A DNA stretch of 64,000 bases from Mesorhizobium comanense (GTDB lineage: Bacteria > Pseudomonadota > Alphaproteobacteria > Rhizobiales > Rhizobiaceae), in the NCBI RefSeq assembly GCF_005503535.1, contig NZ_SCNN01000019.1, positions 1-64,000 on the forward strand, in the 5' to 3' direction. Under the pieces are notes generated by a model, which was given only the letters and a program-made list of their open reading frames with translations, was not told the origin of the DNA and searched no databases. Below, in pieces: positions 41,845 through 50,575 of this stretch; position 1 is the stretch's first letter; every line of letters starts with the position of its first letter. The position numbers and the translations under genes were made by a program.

Positions 41845-42819
41845 TCATTGCTGCCGCCCCCGCATCGTGATGAACGCGCCGAACATCACCACCGCCACCA
41901 TGATCAGCCCCTCGATGATGGCGGTGACGTTGGGGTCGATGGCAAGCAGCGTCAGATCCGTGCGCACCAGGCGCAGCACGAAGACGGCGATGATGGGGCC
42001 GAGCAGGCCGCCCTTGCCGCCGCCCAGCGCCACGCCGCCCAGCACCACGGCGGCGACGCTGGCGAGCAAATAGGGGCCCGGGATGGGCGCGCCGATGCCG
42101 GTGCTCATGGTCAGCGCCAGGCCGCCGAAGGCGGCGAACAGGCCCGACAGCGCGTAGGCGAGGATGCGGGTGCGCTTGACCGGCACGCCCGAGCGGAATG
42201 CCGCCAGCTCGCTGGAGCCGATGGCGTAGATGGAGAGGCCGAGGCGGGAGCGGCGCAGCGGTATCCAGATCACGCAGAGGCAGAAGATCAACACCAGCAG
42301 TGCCTTGGGCAGCCAGGCGTCGACGGCGTCGGGCAGGCCCGGGATCGGCACGGTGCCGGAGATCAGCGCTTTCAGCCATTCGGCCGCACCGCCGCCGGGC
42401 GCGCCGAGCACCAGAAGGGCGGCGCCCTGCAGCACGAACAGCATGGCCAGCGTGACGACGATGTCGGGCACGCGGGTGACGACGATGAGCAGGCCGTTGA
42501 GCGCGCCGAGCACGAAGCCCATGGCGAGCACGAAGGGCACCACGAACAACGCGTATTCCTCGGAAGCGCCGGCCATCATGGAGGCGGCGGTGACGCTGGT
42601 CAGCGCCATCATGGCGGCGACGGAGAGGTCGATACCGCCGGCGATGACCACCACCGTCTGCGCGGCGACGGCGAAGGCGTAGGGCAGGACCGCGCGGGCG
42701 AGCGAGCCGAAATCGCCGCTGCCATAGCCGGGCTGGATCAGCTTGGTGAGGATGAACAGCGCGACGAGAAGGGCGAACAGGCCGATGACCCAGCCCTGGC
42801 GGCGCAGGAAATGGTTCAT
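41845..42819 (-). CDS. RbsC-type sugar ABC transporter permease
   Basis: 324 residues; its ATG overlaps the stop of the ATPase gene (ATGA). Family landmarks are VVVIAGGIDLSVAAMMALTS, GALNGLLIVVTRVPDIVVTL, IYAIGSSELAAFRSGVPVKR and VVLGGVALGGGKGGLLGPII. With two different permeases, one ATPase and one binding protein, the importer is heteromeric like several rhizobial polyol and inositol systems. The final helices end in a short hydrophilic tail. Confidence 0.93.
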   Translation of the reverse strand: MNHFLRRQGWVIGLFALLVALFILTKLIQPGYGSGDFGSLARAVLPYAFAVAAQTVVVIAGGIDLSVAAMMALTSVTAASMMAGASEEYALFVVPFVLAMGFVLGALNGLLIVVTRVPDIVVTLAMLFVLQGAALLVLGAPGGGAAEWLKALISGTVPIPGLPDAVDAWLPKALLVLIFCLCVIWIPLRRSRLGLSIYAIGSSELAAFRSGVPVKRTRILAYALSGLFAAFGGLALTMSTGIGAPIPGPYLLASVAAVVLGGVALGGGKGGLLGPIIAVFVLRLVRTDLTLLAIDPNVTAIIEGLIMVAVVMFGAFITMRGRQQ

Positions 42820-44390
42820 GGGCTTGCCTCCGGAGCATCGGAAGCATTGGGCGACGGCGAGTCCGATGAAGTCGCGGAGGGGTCGGCCAGTATGCCGACA
42901 TCGGCCTTGGCGCCGCGCGGCAGCCCGTAGGCGGCGCGCATCAGCGCCGGCTCGTCGGCCTCCTCGACAGGAAAGATATCGACGAGGCGGCCGTTGAATA
43001 TGACGATGACGCGGTCGCATACGCGCTGCACCTCTTCGAGTTCGGAGGTGTAGAACAGCACCGACTTGCCGTGGCCGGCGAGCTCGCGCAGCAATTTATA
43101 GATCTCCTGCTTGGTGCCGACATCGATGCCGCGCGTCGGGTCGAAGCACAGGATGGTGCGGGCATCCGCCGCGATCCAGCGGGCGATGGTCACCTTCTGC
43201 TGGTTGCCGCCCGACAGGCGCTGCACCTCGCCCTGCGCACGGGTGTCGATCTGCAGGCGCTGGATGGCGCCGAGCACCGTGTCGCGCTCCTTGCGCATGG
43301 GAATGGGTCCCCAGTTGCGCAAAGCGGCGCTGAAGGGGAGCGCGATGTTTTCGCGCACCGACCTCTGCATGGCGAGCGCCTCGGAGCGGTCGCCCGGCAC
43401 ATAGGCGATGCCCGAGCGGATGGCGTCGATAGGGTGGGTGAATTTCACCTGGCTGCCGTCGACCTCGATCGTGCCGCCGTTTGGCTTGATCGAGCCGGCA
43501 AGGGCGGCGAACAATTCGTCCTGGCCCTGGCCTTCGAGCGCCACCACGCCGGCCACTTCGCCGTCGGCGAGATCGAAGGAGACGTCGCTGAGCTTGCTGC
43601 CGACGCGCAGATTGCGCACCGCGATGCGCGGGCGGGCAGGGGCAGGCGCCGCGTTCTGGCCGGCGGCGCGCGGCTGGACCTTGGTCTTGACGATGCGCGC
43701 GCCCAGCATCAACTCGACGATCCTTTCCTCCACGCCCGGCTCGATGTCGACGACGCCGACGGTTTCGCCGTCGCGCAGCACGGTGGCGCGGTCGCAAAGT
43801 GCCGCGATCTCGACGAAGCGGTGCGAGATGAAGATGACGGCGCGGCCGGCGTCGCCCTGGCGGCGCACCACTTCCAGCACCTTTTCGGCCAGGTTGGCCG
43901 GCAAGGCCGCCGTCATCTCGTCGAGCAGCAGCACGTCGGGCTCGACGGCGAGCGCGCGGGCGAGATCGAGCACGCGCAATATGGCCAGCGGGATGTCGCG
44001 TGCGGTCTCGCGCAGGTCGAGATCGGGAATGCCGAGTTCGCGCACCCAGGCGCGGAACGGCTCGACCGGCGTGCCGGTCAGCCGCAGGTTGGAAAGCACG
44101 TCGAGATCGGGGATCAGCGACGGCTCCTGGTAGACGGGCAGCAGGCCGGCGCGGCGCGCGGCCGCGGGCGAGCGAATGTCGCGGGCCTCGCCACGGATCA
44201 GGATGCGGCCGGCATTGGCTGAAATGGCCCCGGTCAGGATCTTCACCAGCGTCGACTTGCCGGCGCCATTGGCGCCCATCAGCGCATGCACTTCGCCCGG
44301 CAGCACCGAGAGCGAAGCGTTGCGAAGTGCTGCAACCGCACCGTAATTCTTGGCGACGCCCGAGGCGTCGAGGAGGGGGCTGGTGGTCAA
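42816..44390 (-). CDS. RbsA-type sugar ABC transporter ATP-binding protein
   Basis: 524 residues with two nucleotide-binding domains. The first has a full Walker A (MGANGAGKST) and Walker B (DVLLLDEMTAAL); the second has the usual degenerate P-loop (VALEGQGQDELFAALAGSIK) but a good signature LSGGNQQKVTIARW and FDPTRGIDVGTK. It energises import through the two permeases encoded next. The product ends in a Ser/Pro-rich tail of about 30 residues. Confidence 0.94.
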   Translation of the reverse strand: MTTSPLLDASGVAKNYGAVAALRNASLSVLPGEVHALMGANGAGKSTLVKILTGAISANAGRILIRGEARDIRSPAAARRAGLLPVYQEPSLIPDLDVLSNLRLTGTPVEPFRAWVRELGIPDLDLRETARDIPLAILRVLDLARALAVEPDVLLLDEMTAALPANLAEKVLEVVRRQGDAGRAVIFISHRFVEIAALCDRATVLRDGETVGVVDIEPGVEERIVELMLGARIVKTKVQPRAAGQNAAPAPARPRIAVRNLRVGSKLSDVSFDLADGEVAGVVALEGQGQDELFAALAGSIKPNGGTIEVDGSQVKFTHPIDAIRSGIAYVPGDRSEALAMQRSVRENIALPFSAALRNWGPIPMRKERDTVLGAIQRLQIDTRAQGEVQRLSGGNQQKVTIARWIAADARTILCFDPTRGIDVGTKQEIYKLLRELAGHGKSVLFYTSELEEVQRVCDRVIVIFNGRLVDIFPVEEADEPALMRAAYGLPRGAKADVGILADPSATSSDSPSPNASDAPEASP

Positions 44391-44473
44391 ATCGGGTTGT
44401 TCTCGATTTTATGGGTCTGTTTAATGCACCAGTACGCCATGCTTGTGCGCGGCGTACTGCTGAAAAGCTCCCC

Positions 44474-44618
44474 CCTTCTCCCCTTGTGGGAGAAGGTGTC
44501 GCCGAAGGCGACGGATGAGGGGTGTTCCAGCGGAGTGAGGCGTCGGCGTTCCCTGGAACACCCCTCATCCGTCTCGGCGCTGACGCGCCGATCCACCTTC
44601 TCCCACAAGGGGAGAAGG
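44474..44618. repeat. Composite palindromic repeat B, copy 2
   Basis: 145 bp between the binding-protein gene and the ATPase gene of one operon. Left half with the stem TCGCCGAAGGCGA, right half with TCGGCGCTGACGCGCCGA. The core between the inner arms reads CAGCGGAGTGAG...TTCCCTG, i.e. the reverse complement of the core in copy 3 although the outer halves of both copies run in the same direction. Confidence 0.9.
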
Positions 44619-44632
44619 CAGAGGCGCAGCCC

Positions 44633-45667
44633 TTACTCCCCCGGGCCCTTGCAGGCCACGATCTGCTCCTTGGTGTAGGTCGTCCAGTCCGGGATCATGA
44701 TCGACACCGGCCATTCGGGGCTCAGCGACGGGTCGGCGGCGGCTTTCAGCTTGGCCTTGCCTTCCTCGGTGGCGTTTTCCCACAGCTGCGGCTGCACGAG
44801 CACGGTCTGCTGCGGCGGCTTCTTGCCGTCGAGGATCTGCAGGGCGAGCGTCACGCCGGCGCCGCCGATCGAGCCGGGATTGGTGACGGCGGCGCCGACC
44901 AGGCCCTTGACCGAGCTCAACTGGCCGACGAAGCCGGCATTGTCGGCGCCGACCACCGGCACAAGCGGGGCCTGCGATTCAACCAGCGCGTCGACGATGA
45001 CGTTGTCGATGCCCGAAGTCCACACGCCGTTGAACGGCGTGCCGGTGGCCAGGAAGGACAGCATCTGCTGCTTGGCCTGGTCCTGCTGCCAGCCGGTGAA
45101 GACTTCCTGCGCGACCTTCACGTCGGGGAATTCGGCGAGCGCCTTCTTGAAGCCTTTGTCGCGATCGCTGTCTGCCGAAGCGCCGGCGGCGCCGCGCATG
45201 TAGAACACCTCGCCCTTGCCGCCCATCTGCTGGAACAGCCATTTGGCGCCGAGATAGGCGTATTCCTCCTGGTTGTTGGAGATGATGTAGGCCGACGGCT
45301 CGGTGACCGCCTGGTCGACGGCGACGACGACGATGCCGGCCTTGGTGGCTTCCTCGAGGCCCGCCTTGATGCCAGCCGGATCGGCGGGGTTGACGACGAT
45401 GGCGTCGACCTTGGCGCTGATCAGGTTGCGGATGTCTTCCAGCTGGCCGGCGGCGTCCGTGTTGCGGTGCGCGATGTTGAGCTTGGTGACTTCGCCGGAA
45501 GCGAGCGCCTGTGCCTTCATGGCGCAGACCATCTCCTCGCGCCAGCCATTGCCCTGCACGGTGTTGGAGATGCCGATCGTGTATTTGCCGGCGGCCGCCG
45601 AGACGCCTACCGAGGCCAGCAGGGCAGCGCCCGCGAGCAGCGGAACCATGGTCAGTATTTTCTTCAT
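44633..45667 (-). CDS. Sugar ABC transporter substrate-binding protein
   Basis: 344 residues from ATG 45667 with SD GGAGGAAG. Signal peptide ends near VSAAAG (residue 26). Peripla_BP_4 pattern: YTIGISNTVQGNGWREEMVC, DAAGQLEDIRNLISAKVDAI, VVNPADPAGIKAGLEEATKA, GVWTSGIDNVIVDALVES. It binds the imported sugar or polyol in the periplasm and delivers it to the two-permease complex. Repeat B copy 2 after the gene could stabilise its mRNA and raise its yield compared with the membrane subunits. Confidence 0.92.
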   Translation of the reverse strand: MKKILTMVPLLAGAALLASVGVSAAAGKYTIGISNTVQGNGWREEMVCAMKAQALASGEVTKLNIAHRNTDAAGQLEDIRNLISAKVDAIVVNPADPAGIKAGLEEATKAGIVVVAVDQAVTEPSAYIISNNQEEYAYLGAKWLFQQMGGKGEVFYMRGAAGASADSDRDKGFKKALAEFPDVKVAQEVFTGWQQDQAKQQMLSFLATGTPFNGVWTSGIDNVIVDALVESQAPLVPVVGADNAGFVGQLSSVKGLVGAAVTNPGSIGGAGVTLALQILDGKKPPQQTVLVQPQLWENATEEGKAKLKAAADPSLSPEWPVSIMIPDWTTYTKEQIVACKGPGE

Positions 45668-45754
45668 TTCAGTCTTCCTCCACATTGTTTTTCAGTTTCA
45701 GTTCAACTCGTTGGGCCGCGCCGCCGACAAAGTGATTCAACGACGCGCCCCACT

Positions 45755-46672
45755 TCACTTCACGAAGGGGCGCAGCACGTCGCGGGCTAGCAGGAAGCCC
45801 CGCTTGACACTGTCGTCGTTGCCCTCGAACCGCCTGTCCTCGTGTTCGATGATGACGGATCCGTCATAGCCGGCGCGGTAGAGGCCGGAGAAGAAGCCGC
45901 TCCAGTCGACATCGCCCAGCCCCGGCATGCGCGGCACCTGCCAGCCTATCCCGGCCGAGAGGATTCCGCGCTCGTACAAACCATCATGATCAATCATCAG
46001 GTCCTTGGCGTGGACGTGCAGCATATAGGGGCCGAATTCGCGGATGAACCGCCCCTGGTCGATCATCTGCCAGACCAGGTGCGAGGGGTCGAAGTTCATG
46101 CCGACATCGCCGCCCCAGGCTTCGAGGATGCGGCGCCAGACCAGCGGCGAGTAGGCGATGTTGTGCCCGCCCGGCCATTCGTCGTAGCTGAAGATCATCG
46201 GGCAGTTCTCGAAAGCGAGCTTGACGCCGTGATCGCGCGCATGGGCAACGATTTCGGGCCACACCTTCAGCGCGTCCTGCCAGTTGACGTCGACGGTCTT
46301 GGAGGCATCGCCGCCGCAGAAGGTGTTGACGACGGGAACGCCCATATTGGCCGCCAGCACGATCACCTTCTTCAGGTGGCCGATGACCGCCTCGCGGTGG
46401 GCGGCGTCCGGGTGCAGCGGATTGGGGTAATAGCCGAGGCCGGAGACCGAGATGTTCTTTTCCGCCAGCGAGGTGGCAATCTCCCTGGCCTGCGCGGCGG
46501 AAGTGGCGGCGGCGTCGATATGGCTGGTGCCGGCATAGCGCCGCGTCGCGCCGGAGGTTTTCGGCCAGCAGGCGATTTCCAGTGCCTCGAAGCCGGCCTC
46601 ATGCGCCCAGCCGGCGACGTCGCCAAGCGGCGTCTCCGCGAACGGAGCGGTGAGCAGTCCAAGTTTCATCAT
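45755..46672 (-). CDS. Sugar phosphate isomerase/epimerase (TIM barrel)
   Basis: 305 residues; SD GGGAGG. Xylose-isomerase-like TIM barrel (AP endonuclease 2 family): MKLGLLTAPFAETPLGDVAG, ENCPMIFSYDEWPGGHNIAY, MNFDPSHLVWQMIDQGRFIR, HVHAKD and the C-terminal SVIIEHEDRRFEG; the Glu/Asp/His/Glu metal ligands of the family are in these segments. It probably interconverts a keto-sugar or polyol-derived sugar in the pathway encoded around it. Confidence 0.9.
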   Translation of the reverse strand: MMKLGLLTAPFAETPLGDVAGWAHEAGFEALEIACWPKTSGATRRYAGTSHIDAAATSAAQAREIATSLAEKNISVSGLGYYPNPLHPDAAHREAVIGHLKKVIVLAANMGVPVVNTFCGGDASKTVDVNWQDALKVWPEIVAHARDHGVKLAFENCPMIFSYDEWPGGHNIAYSPLVWRRILEAWGGDVGMNFDPSHLVWQMIDQGRFIREFGPYMLHVHAKDLMIDHDGLYERGILSAGIGWQVPRMPGLGDVDWSGFFSGLYRAGYDGSVIIEHEDRRFEGNDDSVKRGFLLARDVLRPFVK

Positions 46673-46713
46673 GCCTCCCTTGACCGTGATTGCACGGCCA
46701 CTGCCTATAATGC

Positions 46714-48237
46714 CTATTGTTTGGATCGCTTCAACCGTTCGGTCTCATTCTGTTCCAGACTGCGACGGACGGCCGCCATCGGATCGTTTGAAAGCAACGC
46801 CTCAAGCGCCGATGTGACGGTTCGTCGAAACGTGCCGTTCGCGGCGAGGCCGGGGTCGAAAATCGTCTCTATGCCAAGGATGGCCGAAACCAGTGCCTGC
46901 GCATCATTGCCGGTCGCGTCGGCGATCGCGGCGACTTTTGCGGCATAGGGATCGGATACCGGCCAACGGCTGCCGAAGCGGGCCGAAGCCAGGATGAGAT
47001 AGGCCATCCAACCGGCGACCGGCACCGGCAGCAGCGCAATGTCCCGGCCCTTCGCCAACCGGTCGCGGATCGGGTTGAGCAGGCGCTGGACGATCTTCTG
47101 CGAGCCGTCGGTGGCGATCTGGTGGTTTCGGTGGCGGATGGCGGTGTTCCTCAGCCGGCCGAGGCTCTGCTCGACATAGGCCGATGGATCCATGCCGGGC
47201 ACCGGTTCCAGCGTCGCCAGCGTCTCCTCGACCAGCATGCGGCGCACGAAGACCGAAAGCAGCGGGTCGGCAATGGCATCGAACGTATGTTCGAGCCCGG
47301 CCAGCACGCCGAGTGTGGCGAGCGTCGTCTGGGCGCCGTTCAGCACCCGCATCTTCAAGTGTTCGAACGGCGTGACGTCGTCGACCAGCGTTGCGCCAAC
47401 CAGATCCCAGCGCGGCATGCGACCGGCGAATTTCTTCTCGATAACCCACTGGCGGAACGGCTCGCCGATGGCGACGGCGCCATCGCGGTAGCCGTAGCGC
47501 TGTTCGACGCTGTCGATGTCGGCCTGCGTCACCGCCGGAGCGATGCGGTCGACCATGGCGGAAGGGAAGGTGGCGTTGGCCGCGATCCAGTCCACGAGCC
47601 CGGCGCCGCGCCGTTCGGCAAGGGTGCGCACGACATTGCCCAGGATGACGCCGTTGGCCGGGATGTTGTCGCACGAAAGCAGCGTCAGCGGCCGCCCATG
47701 CGTGGCCCGGCGCAGGTCCAGCGCCCGCGTCAGCATGCCGGGCACGCTGCGCGGTGTTTCGGGGTGCGCGAGATCGTGGACGATATCGGGATGGGCAAGG
47801 TCGAGCTCGCCGGTCGAGGGGATATGGCAATAGCCTTTTTCCGTCACCGTCAGCGTCACCAGTTCGATGTCCTGGGAGGCCAGCACTTCCAGGGCGGGCG
47901 CGGCACTCGCCTGGCTGTCGACCACCCTGACGATGCTGCCGATGACGCGCGCCTCGACCCTGTCGTTCTCGCGGATCAGCCTCGTGTAGAGGCCGCCCTG
48001 CCGGCCGAGCGTATCGGCGAGGTGGGGAGGGCGGATGTTGATGCCGACAATGCCCCAGCGGCCAAAATCGCGCGACAGGAGGTCGTCGGTGTATTCGGCC
48101 TGGTGGCAGCGATGGAAGGCGCCGACGCCGAGATGCGCCATGCCTGCCCCAAGGCGGGCACGGTCATAGGCAGGCTTCGCGACAGAGGCGGGGAGCCTGT
48201 CCAGCAGGTCAGGGCCAAGTGTCTCGATGGCGCTCAC
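46714..48237 (-). CDS. Mannitol dehydrogenase-family oxidoreductase
   Basis: 507 residues from GTG 48237, which overlaps the SDR stop (GTGA). NAD-binding N-terminal domain HLGVGAFHRCHQAEYTDDLL, then GIVGINIRPP, CDNIPANGVILGNVV, and the C-terminal mannitol dehydrogenase domain with EKKFAGRMPRWDLVGATLVD, PFEHLKMRVLNGAQTTLATL (catalytic Lys and Asn). This is the polyol 2-dehydrogenase/fructuronate reductase group, which oxidises mannitol, arabinitol, sorbitol or reduces uronates. The neighbouring importer fits polyol use. Confidence 0.93.
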   Translation of the reverse strand: MSAIETLGPDLLDRLPASVAKPAYDRARLGAGMAHLGVGAFHRCHQAEYTDDLLSRDFGRWGIVGINIRPPHLADTLGRQGGLYTRLIRENDRVEARVIGSIVRVVDSQASAAPALEVLASQDIELVTLTVTEKGYCHIPSTGELDLAHPDIVHDLAHPETPRSVPGMLTRALDLRRATHGRPLTLLSCDNIPANGVILGNVVRTLAERRGAGLVDWIAANATFPSAMVDRIAPAVTQADIDSVEQRYGYRDGAVAIGEPFRQWVIEKKFAGRMPRWDLVGATLVDDVTPFEHLKMRVLNGAQTTLATLGVLAGLEHTFDAIADPLLSVFVRRMLVEETLATLEPVPGMDPSAYVEQSLGRLRNTAIRHRNHQIATDGSQKIVQRLLNPIRDRLAKGRDIALLPVPVAGWMAYLILASARFGSRWPVSDPYAAKVAAIADATGNDAQALVSAILGIETIFDPGLAANGTFRRTVTSALEALLSNDPMAAVRRSLEQNETERLKRSKQ

Positions 48238-49016
48238 TTGTTCGCCCCGATCACCGCCTGTTCCTGGTCGATCACGGCGCCGGTCATCGGGCCGGCCGCG
48301 TCGGAGAGCAGGAACACGGCAAGATTGGCGATATCGTTGGGGGCGAGCAGCCGGCCGAAGGGCTGTGCGGCGTTGGCGGCGTCGAGCCAGCCCGGGCCGT
48401 GGCCCAGCGTTTCTGCCTGCATGGCGCGCTCGGCCGGCGTGTCGGTCCAGCCGACATTGATGCCGTTGACGCGGATGCGGTCGAAGCGGTGCGCGTTGGC
48501 GGCGTTCTTGGTCAGTGTCGCCAGCGCGCCCTTGGTGGCGGAATAGACGGCGAGCTCCGGCGAGCCGCAATGGGCGTTGATCGACAGGATGTTGAGGATG
48601 GCGCCGGCTGCCCCGCGCTTGCGCATGTCGGCGATTGCCGCCTGCATGAGGAAGAACGGCGCGCGCGCATTGACGGCGAACAGCGAGGCCCAGTCGTCGA
48701 GGCTGGCGTCGAGGAAGGAAGCGCGATCGGTGAGGCCGGCGGCGTTGACCAGGCCATCGATGCGGCCGAAGCGCTCGATGCAGGCCCGCGCCAGAAGAGC
48801 GGGCGTTGCTTCGTCGGCGAGGTCGGCGGCCACGAAGAGCGTTGGCGTGCCGAGCGCCGACAGATCCGCCGCCACGGCGTCGCCGCGCGGCCTGTCGCGT
48901 CCGGTGATCACCAGTCCCTCGGCGCCGGAGCGCGCCAGCGTCTCGGCAATGGCGCGGCCGATGCCTTGCGTCGACCCGGTGACCAGCATCACCTTGCCGT
49001 CAAGCCTCGTTTCCAT
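48234..49016 (-). CDS. Short-chain dehydrogenase/reductase
   Basis: 260 residues. Cofactor motif TGSTQGIG (13-20), NAAG (91-94) and catalytic Ser145, Tyr158 and Lys162 (NILSINAHCGSPELAVYSATKG) make it a classical SDR. First structural gene of the operon after the regulator; the AT-rich DNA upstream of its start holds an AATATGGAA motif also found before the regulator gene. It likely oxidises a sugar alcohol or a lactone-forming sugar. Confidence 0.93.
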   Translation of the reverse strand: METRLDGKVMLVTGSTQGIGRAIAETLARSGAEGLVITGRDRPRGDAVAADLSALGTPTLFVAADLADEATPALLARACIERFGRIDGLVNAAGLTDRASFLDASLDDWASLFAVNARAPFFLMQAAIADMRKRGAAGAILNILSINAHCGSPELAVYSATKGALATLTKNAANAHRFDRIRVNGINVGWTDTPAERAMQAETLGHGPGWLDAANAAQPFGRLLAPNDIANLAVFLLSDAAGPMTGAVIDQEQAVIGANK

Positions 49017-49120
49017 TCCTCCTCCCGGAACAAAATTTCTATTTTTCTAAATATGGAACGATAATTCCCATTCGTCAATTGTGCCAGTGTCGGTTCATCA
49101 AACGACAACCGCTAAAGTCA

Positions 49121-49298
49121 GCGCTGCCCCTCACCTGCCTGCCGGCATCCTCTCCCCGTATAGTGACGGGGAGAGGGGGCTGTCGTTGCCGGTTTCGCCA
49201 ATCACCGTTGTTGCAAGACAGGCGCGAGGTTGCGGCCAGCGTCCTTCTCCCCGTCACTATACGGGGAGAAGTGCCCGGCAGGGCGATGAGGGGCTGCG
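49121..49298. repeat. Palindromic repeat D
   Basis: Inverted arms GCGCTGCCCCTCACCTGCCT...CTCCCCGTATAGTGACGGGG on the left and their imperfect complement (CCCCGTCACTATACGGGG ... GATGAGGGGCTGCGC) on the right around a 68-bp spacer. It fills most of the gap 49017-49361 between SDR and regulator genes. Confidence 0.82.
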
Positions 49299-49361
49299 CG
49301 GGCGTCGACAATTGATGGTCGTCGCCACAAATTGAAACTCTCGATCGAAAACTTCAACATC

Positions 49362-50255
49362 TCACGTGCCCCGTCGCGCCGCGACGCCTTGGACCAGCGC
49401 CATGCCGACGGCGAGCGAGGCGGCGAGCGAACGGAAGCCGGCGAAGTCGGATTCCACCACTTCCAGCCAGCTTTCCGACAAGGGGATGAGCGGGCTGAAC
49501 GTACTGTCGGTGATGGTGAGGATGCGCGCCTTGCGCTCGTGCGCCACGGCGACGAGGTCGGGCGTGATCGAATTGTAGGGGCTGAAGGAAACCGCCAGCA
49601 CCGCGTCGCGGCTGCCGATGCAGCCGACCTGGTCGAGCGCGGTCGAGCCGACATTGTCGACCAGCACGTTGCGCACGCCTTGCTGGGAAAGCGTCAGCGA
49701 CAGGTAGGCGGTGACGGGGAAGGCGCGTTTGGAGCCGATGACGTAGATCAGGTCGGCGCCCGCCAGCGTCGCCACCATCTTCTCGAAGCTTTCGATGTCG
49801 AAGCCGGCCTCGATGCGGCCGAGCGAAGCCTGCGAGGCGCCGACCATGCCGTGCAGGAAATGCATGGCGGCATGCGGCTCGGCCTCGGCGCGCGGCTCGC
49901 CGCGGCCTTCCGGCCAGGATCCCTTGACGTGGTCCTTGAACAGGCCCTGGAAATCGGAAAAGCCGGAGTAACCGAAGATCTGGGCGAAGCGCACCAGCGT
50001 CGAGGGCTGCACCCCGGCTTGCGCGGCCACCTGCGCGATGGTGCCGAGCGCGACCTCGCTCGGATGCTGCCACAGGAAGATCGCCACCTGCCGCAGCCGC
50101 TTGGGAAAATGCACCGTGCCGGAGGACAGCACCGCGCGCAGTTCTTCATAAGTTTGCGGCTGGATATAGCCCAGCGCGGCCAGCGAACGCCCGCGCTTGC
50201 GCGTGGCAGCCTCGTCGGCACTGGATCGTCCGGATGGTTTTCTCGCCCCGCTCAT
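49362..50255 (-). CDS. MurR/RpiR-family transcriptional regulator
   Basis: 297 residues. N-terminal HTH_6 domain (YEELRAVLSSGTVHFPKRLR, GTIAQVAAQAGVQPSTLVRF, AQIFGYSGFSDFQGLFKDHV) and C-terminal SIS domain (about 130-265; LIYVIGSKRAFPVTAYLSLT and DAVLAVSFSPYNSITPDLVA) that binds a sugar phosphate. It heads the catabolic gene set and very likely controls it, the inducer being a phosphorylated sugar or polyol. The first 20 residues are a basic, Ser/Lys-rich tail. Confidence 0.92.
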   Translation of the reverse strand: MSGARKPSGRSSADEAATRKRGRSLAALGYIQPQTYEELRAVLSSGTVHFPKRLRQVAIFLWQHPSEVALGTIAQVAAQAGVQPSTLVRFAQIFGYSGFSDFQGLFKDHVKGSWPEGRGEPRAEAEPHAAMHFLHGMVGASQASLGRIEAGFDIESFEKMVATLAGADLIYVIGSKRAFPVTAYLSLTLSQQGVRNVLVDNVGSTALDQVGCIGSRDAVLAVSFSPYNSITPDLVAVAHERKARILTITDSTFSPLIPLSESWLEVVESDFAGFRSLAASLAVGMALVQGVAARRGT

Positions 50256-50362
50256 GATTTCAGGCTAGCGCGGCACGATCGTTTTACAATATGGAAATTG
50301 GAAATCCTGTTCGAAAGTGGTAGGCGTGGCCCTGCACGAACGGTTCGAAGTAGCGCTCTACG

Positions 50363-50410
50363 GCGCCCCCCTCTGTCCTGCCGGACATCTCCCCCACTTG
50401 GGGGGAGATC
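50363..50410 (-). repeat. Interspersed repeat A, copy 7 (reverse)
   Basis: Reverse copy between the divergent RpiR and Gfo/Idh/MocA genes. Here the pair order is reverse-then-forward, opposite to the pairs at 9.5, 19.5 and 24.2 kb. With its partner it occupies most of the gap 50256-50575. Confidence 0.85.
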
Positions 50411-50473
50411 GGATGTCGCCTCTGCTTTCGCCAATTGTCAGCGTGGATCAAAGGCGCCGCGGTTGACACCGCT

Positions 50474-50521
50474 GATCTCCCCCCAAGTGGGGGAGATGTC
50501 CGGCAGGACAGAGGGGGGCGC
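50474..50521 (+). repeat. Interspersed repeat A, copy 8 (forward)
   Basis: Forward copy with the GTCCGGCAGGAC core, ending 55 bases before the start of the Gfo/Idh/MocA gene. Confidence 0.85.
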
Positions 50522-50575
50522 CACAGAACTCGATAATGATAGTGACACAGCACGACATAGCCTGGAGGAGAAAAC

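Noticed and set aside
47122..48546. 474-codon plus-strand frame across the mannitol dehydrogenase-type gene
   Set aside because: Antisense shadow of a well-recognised enzyme.
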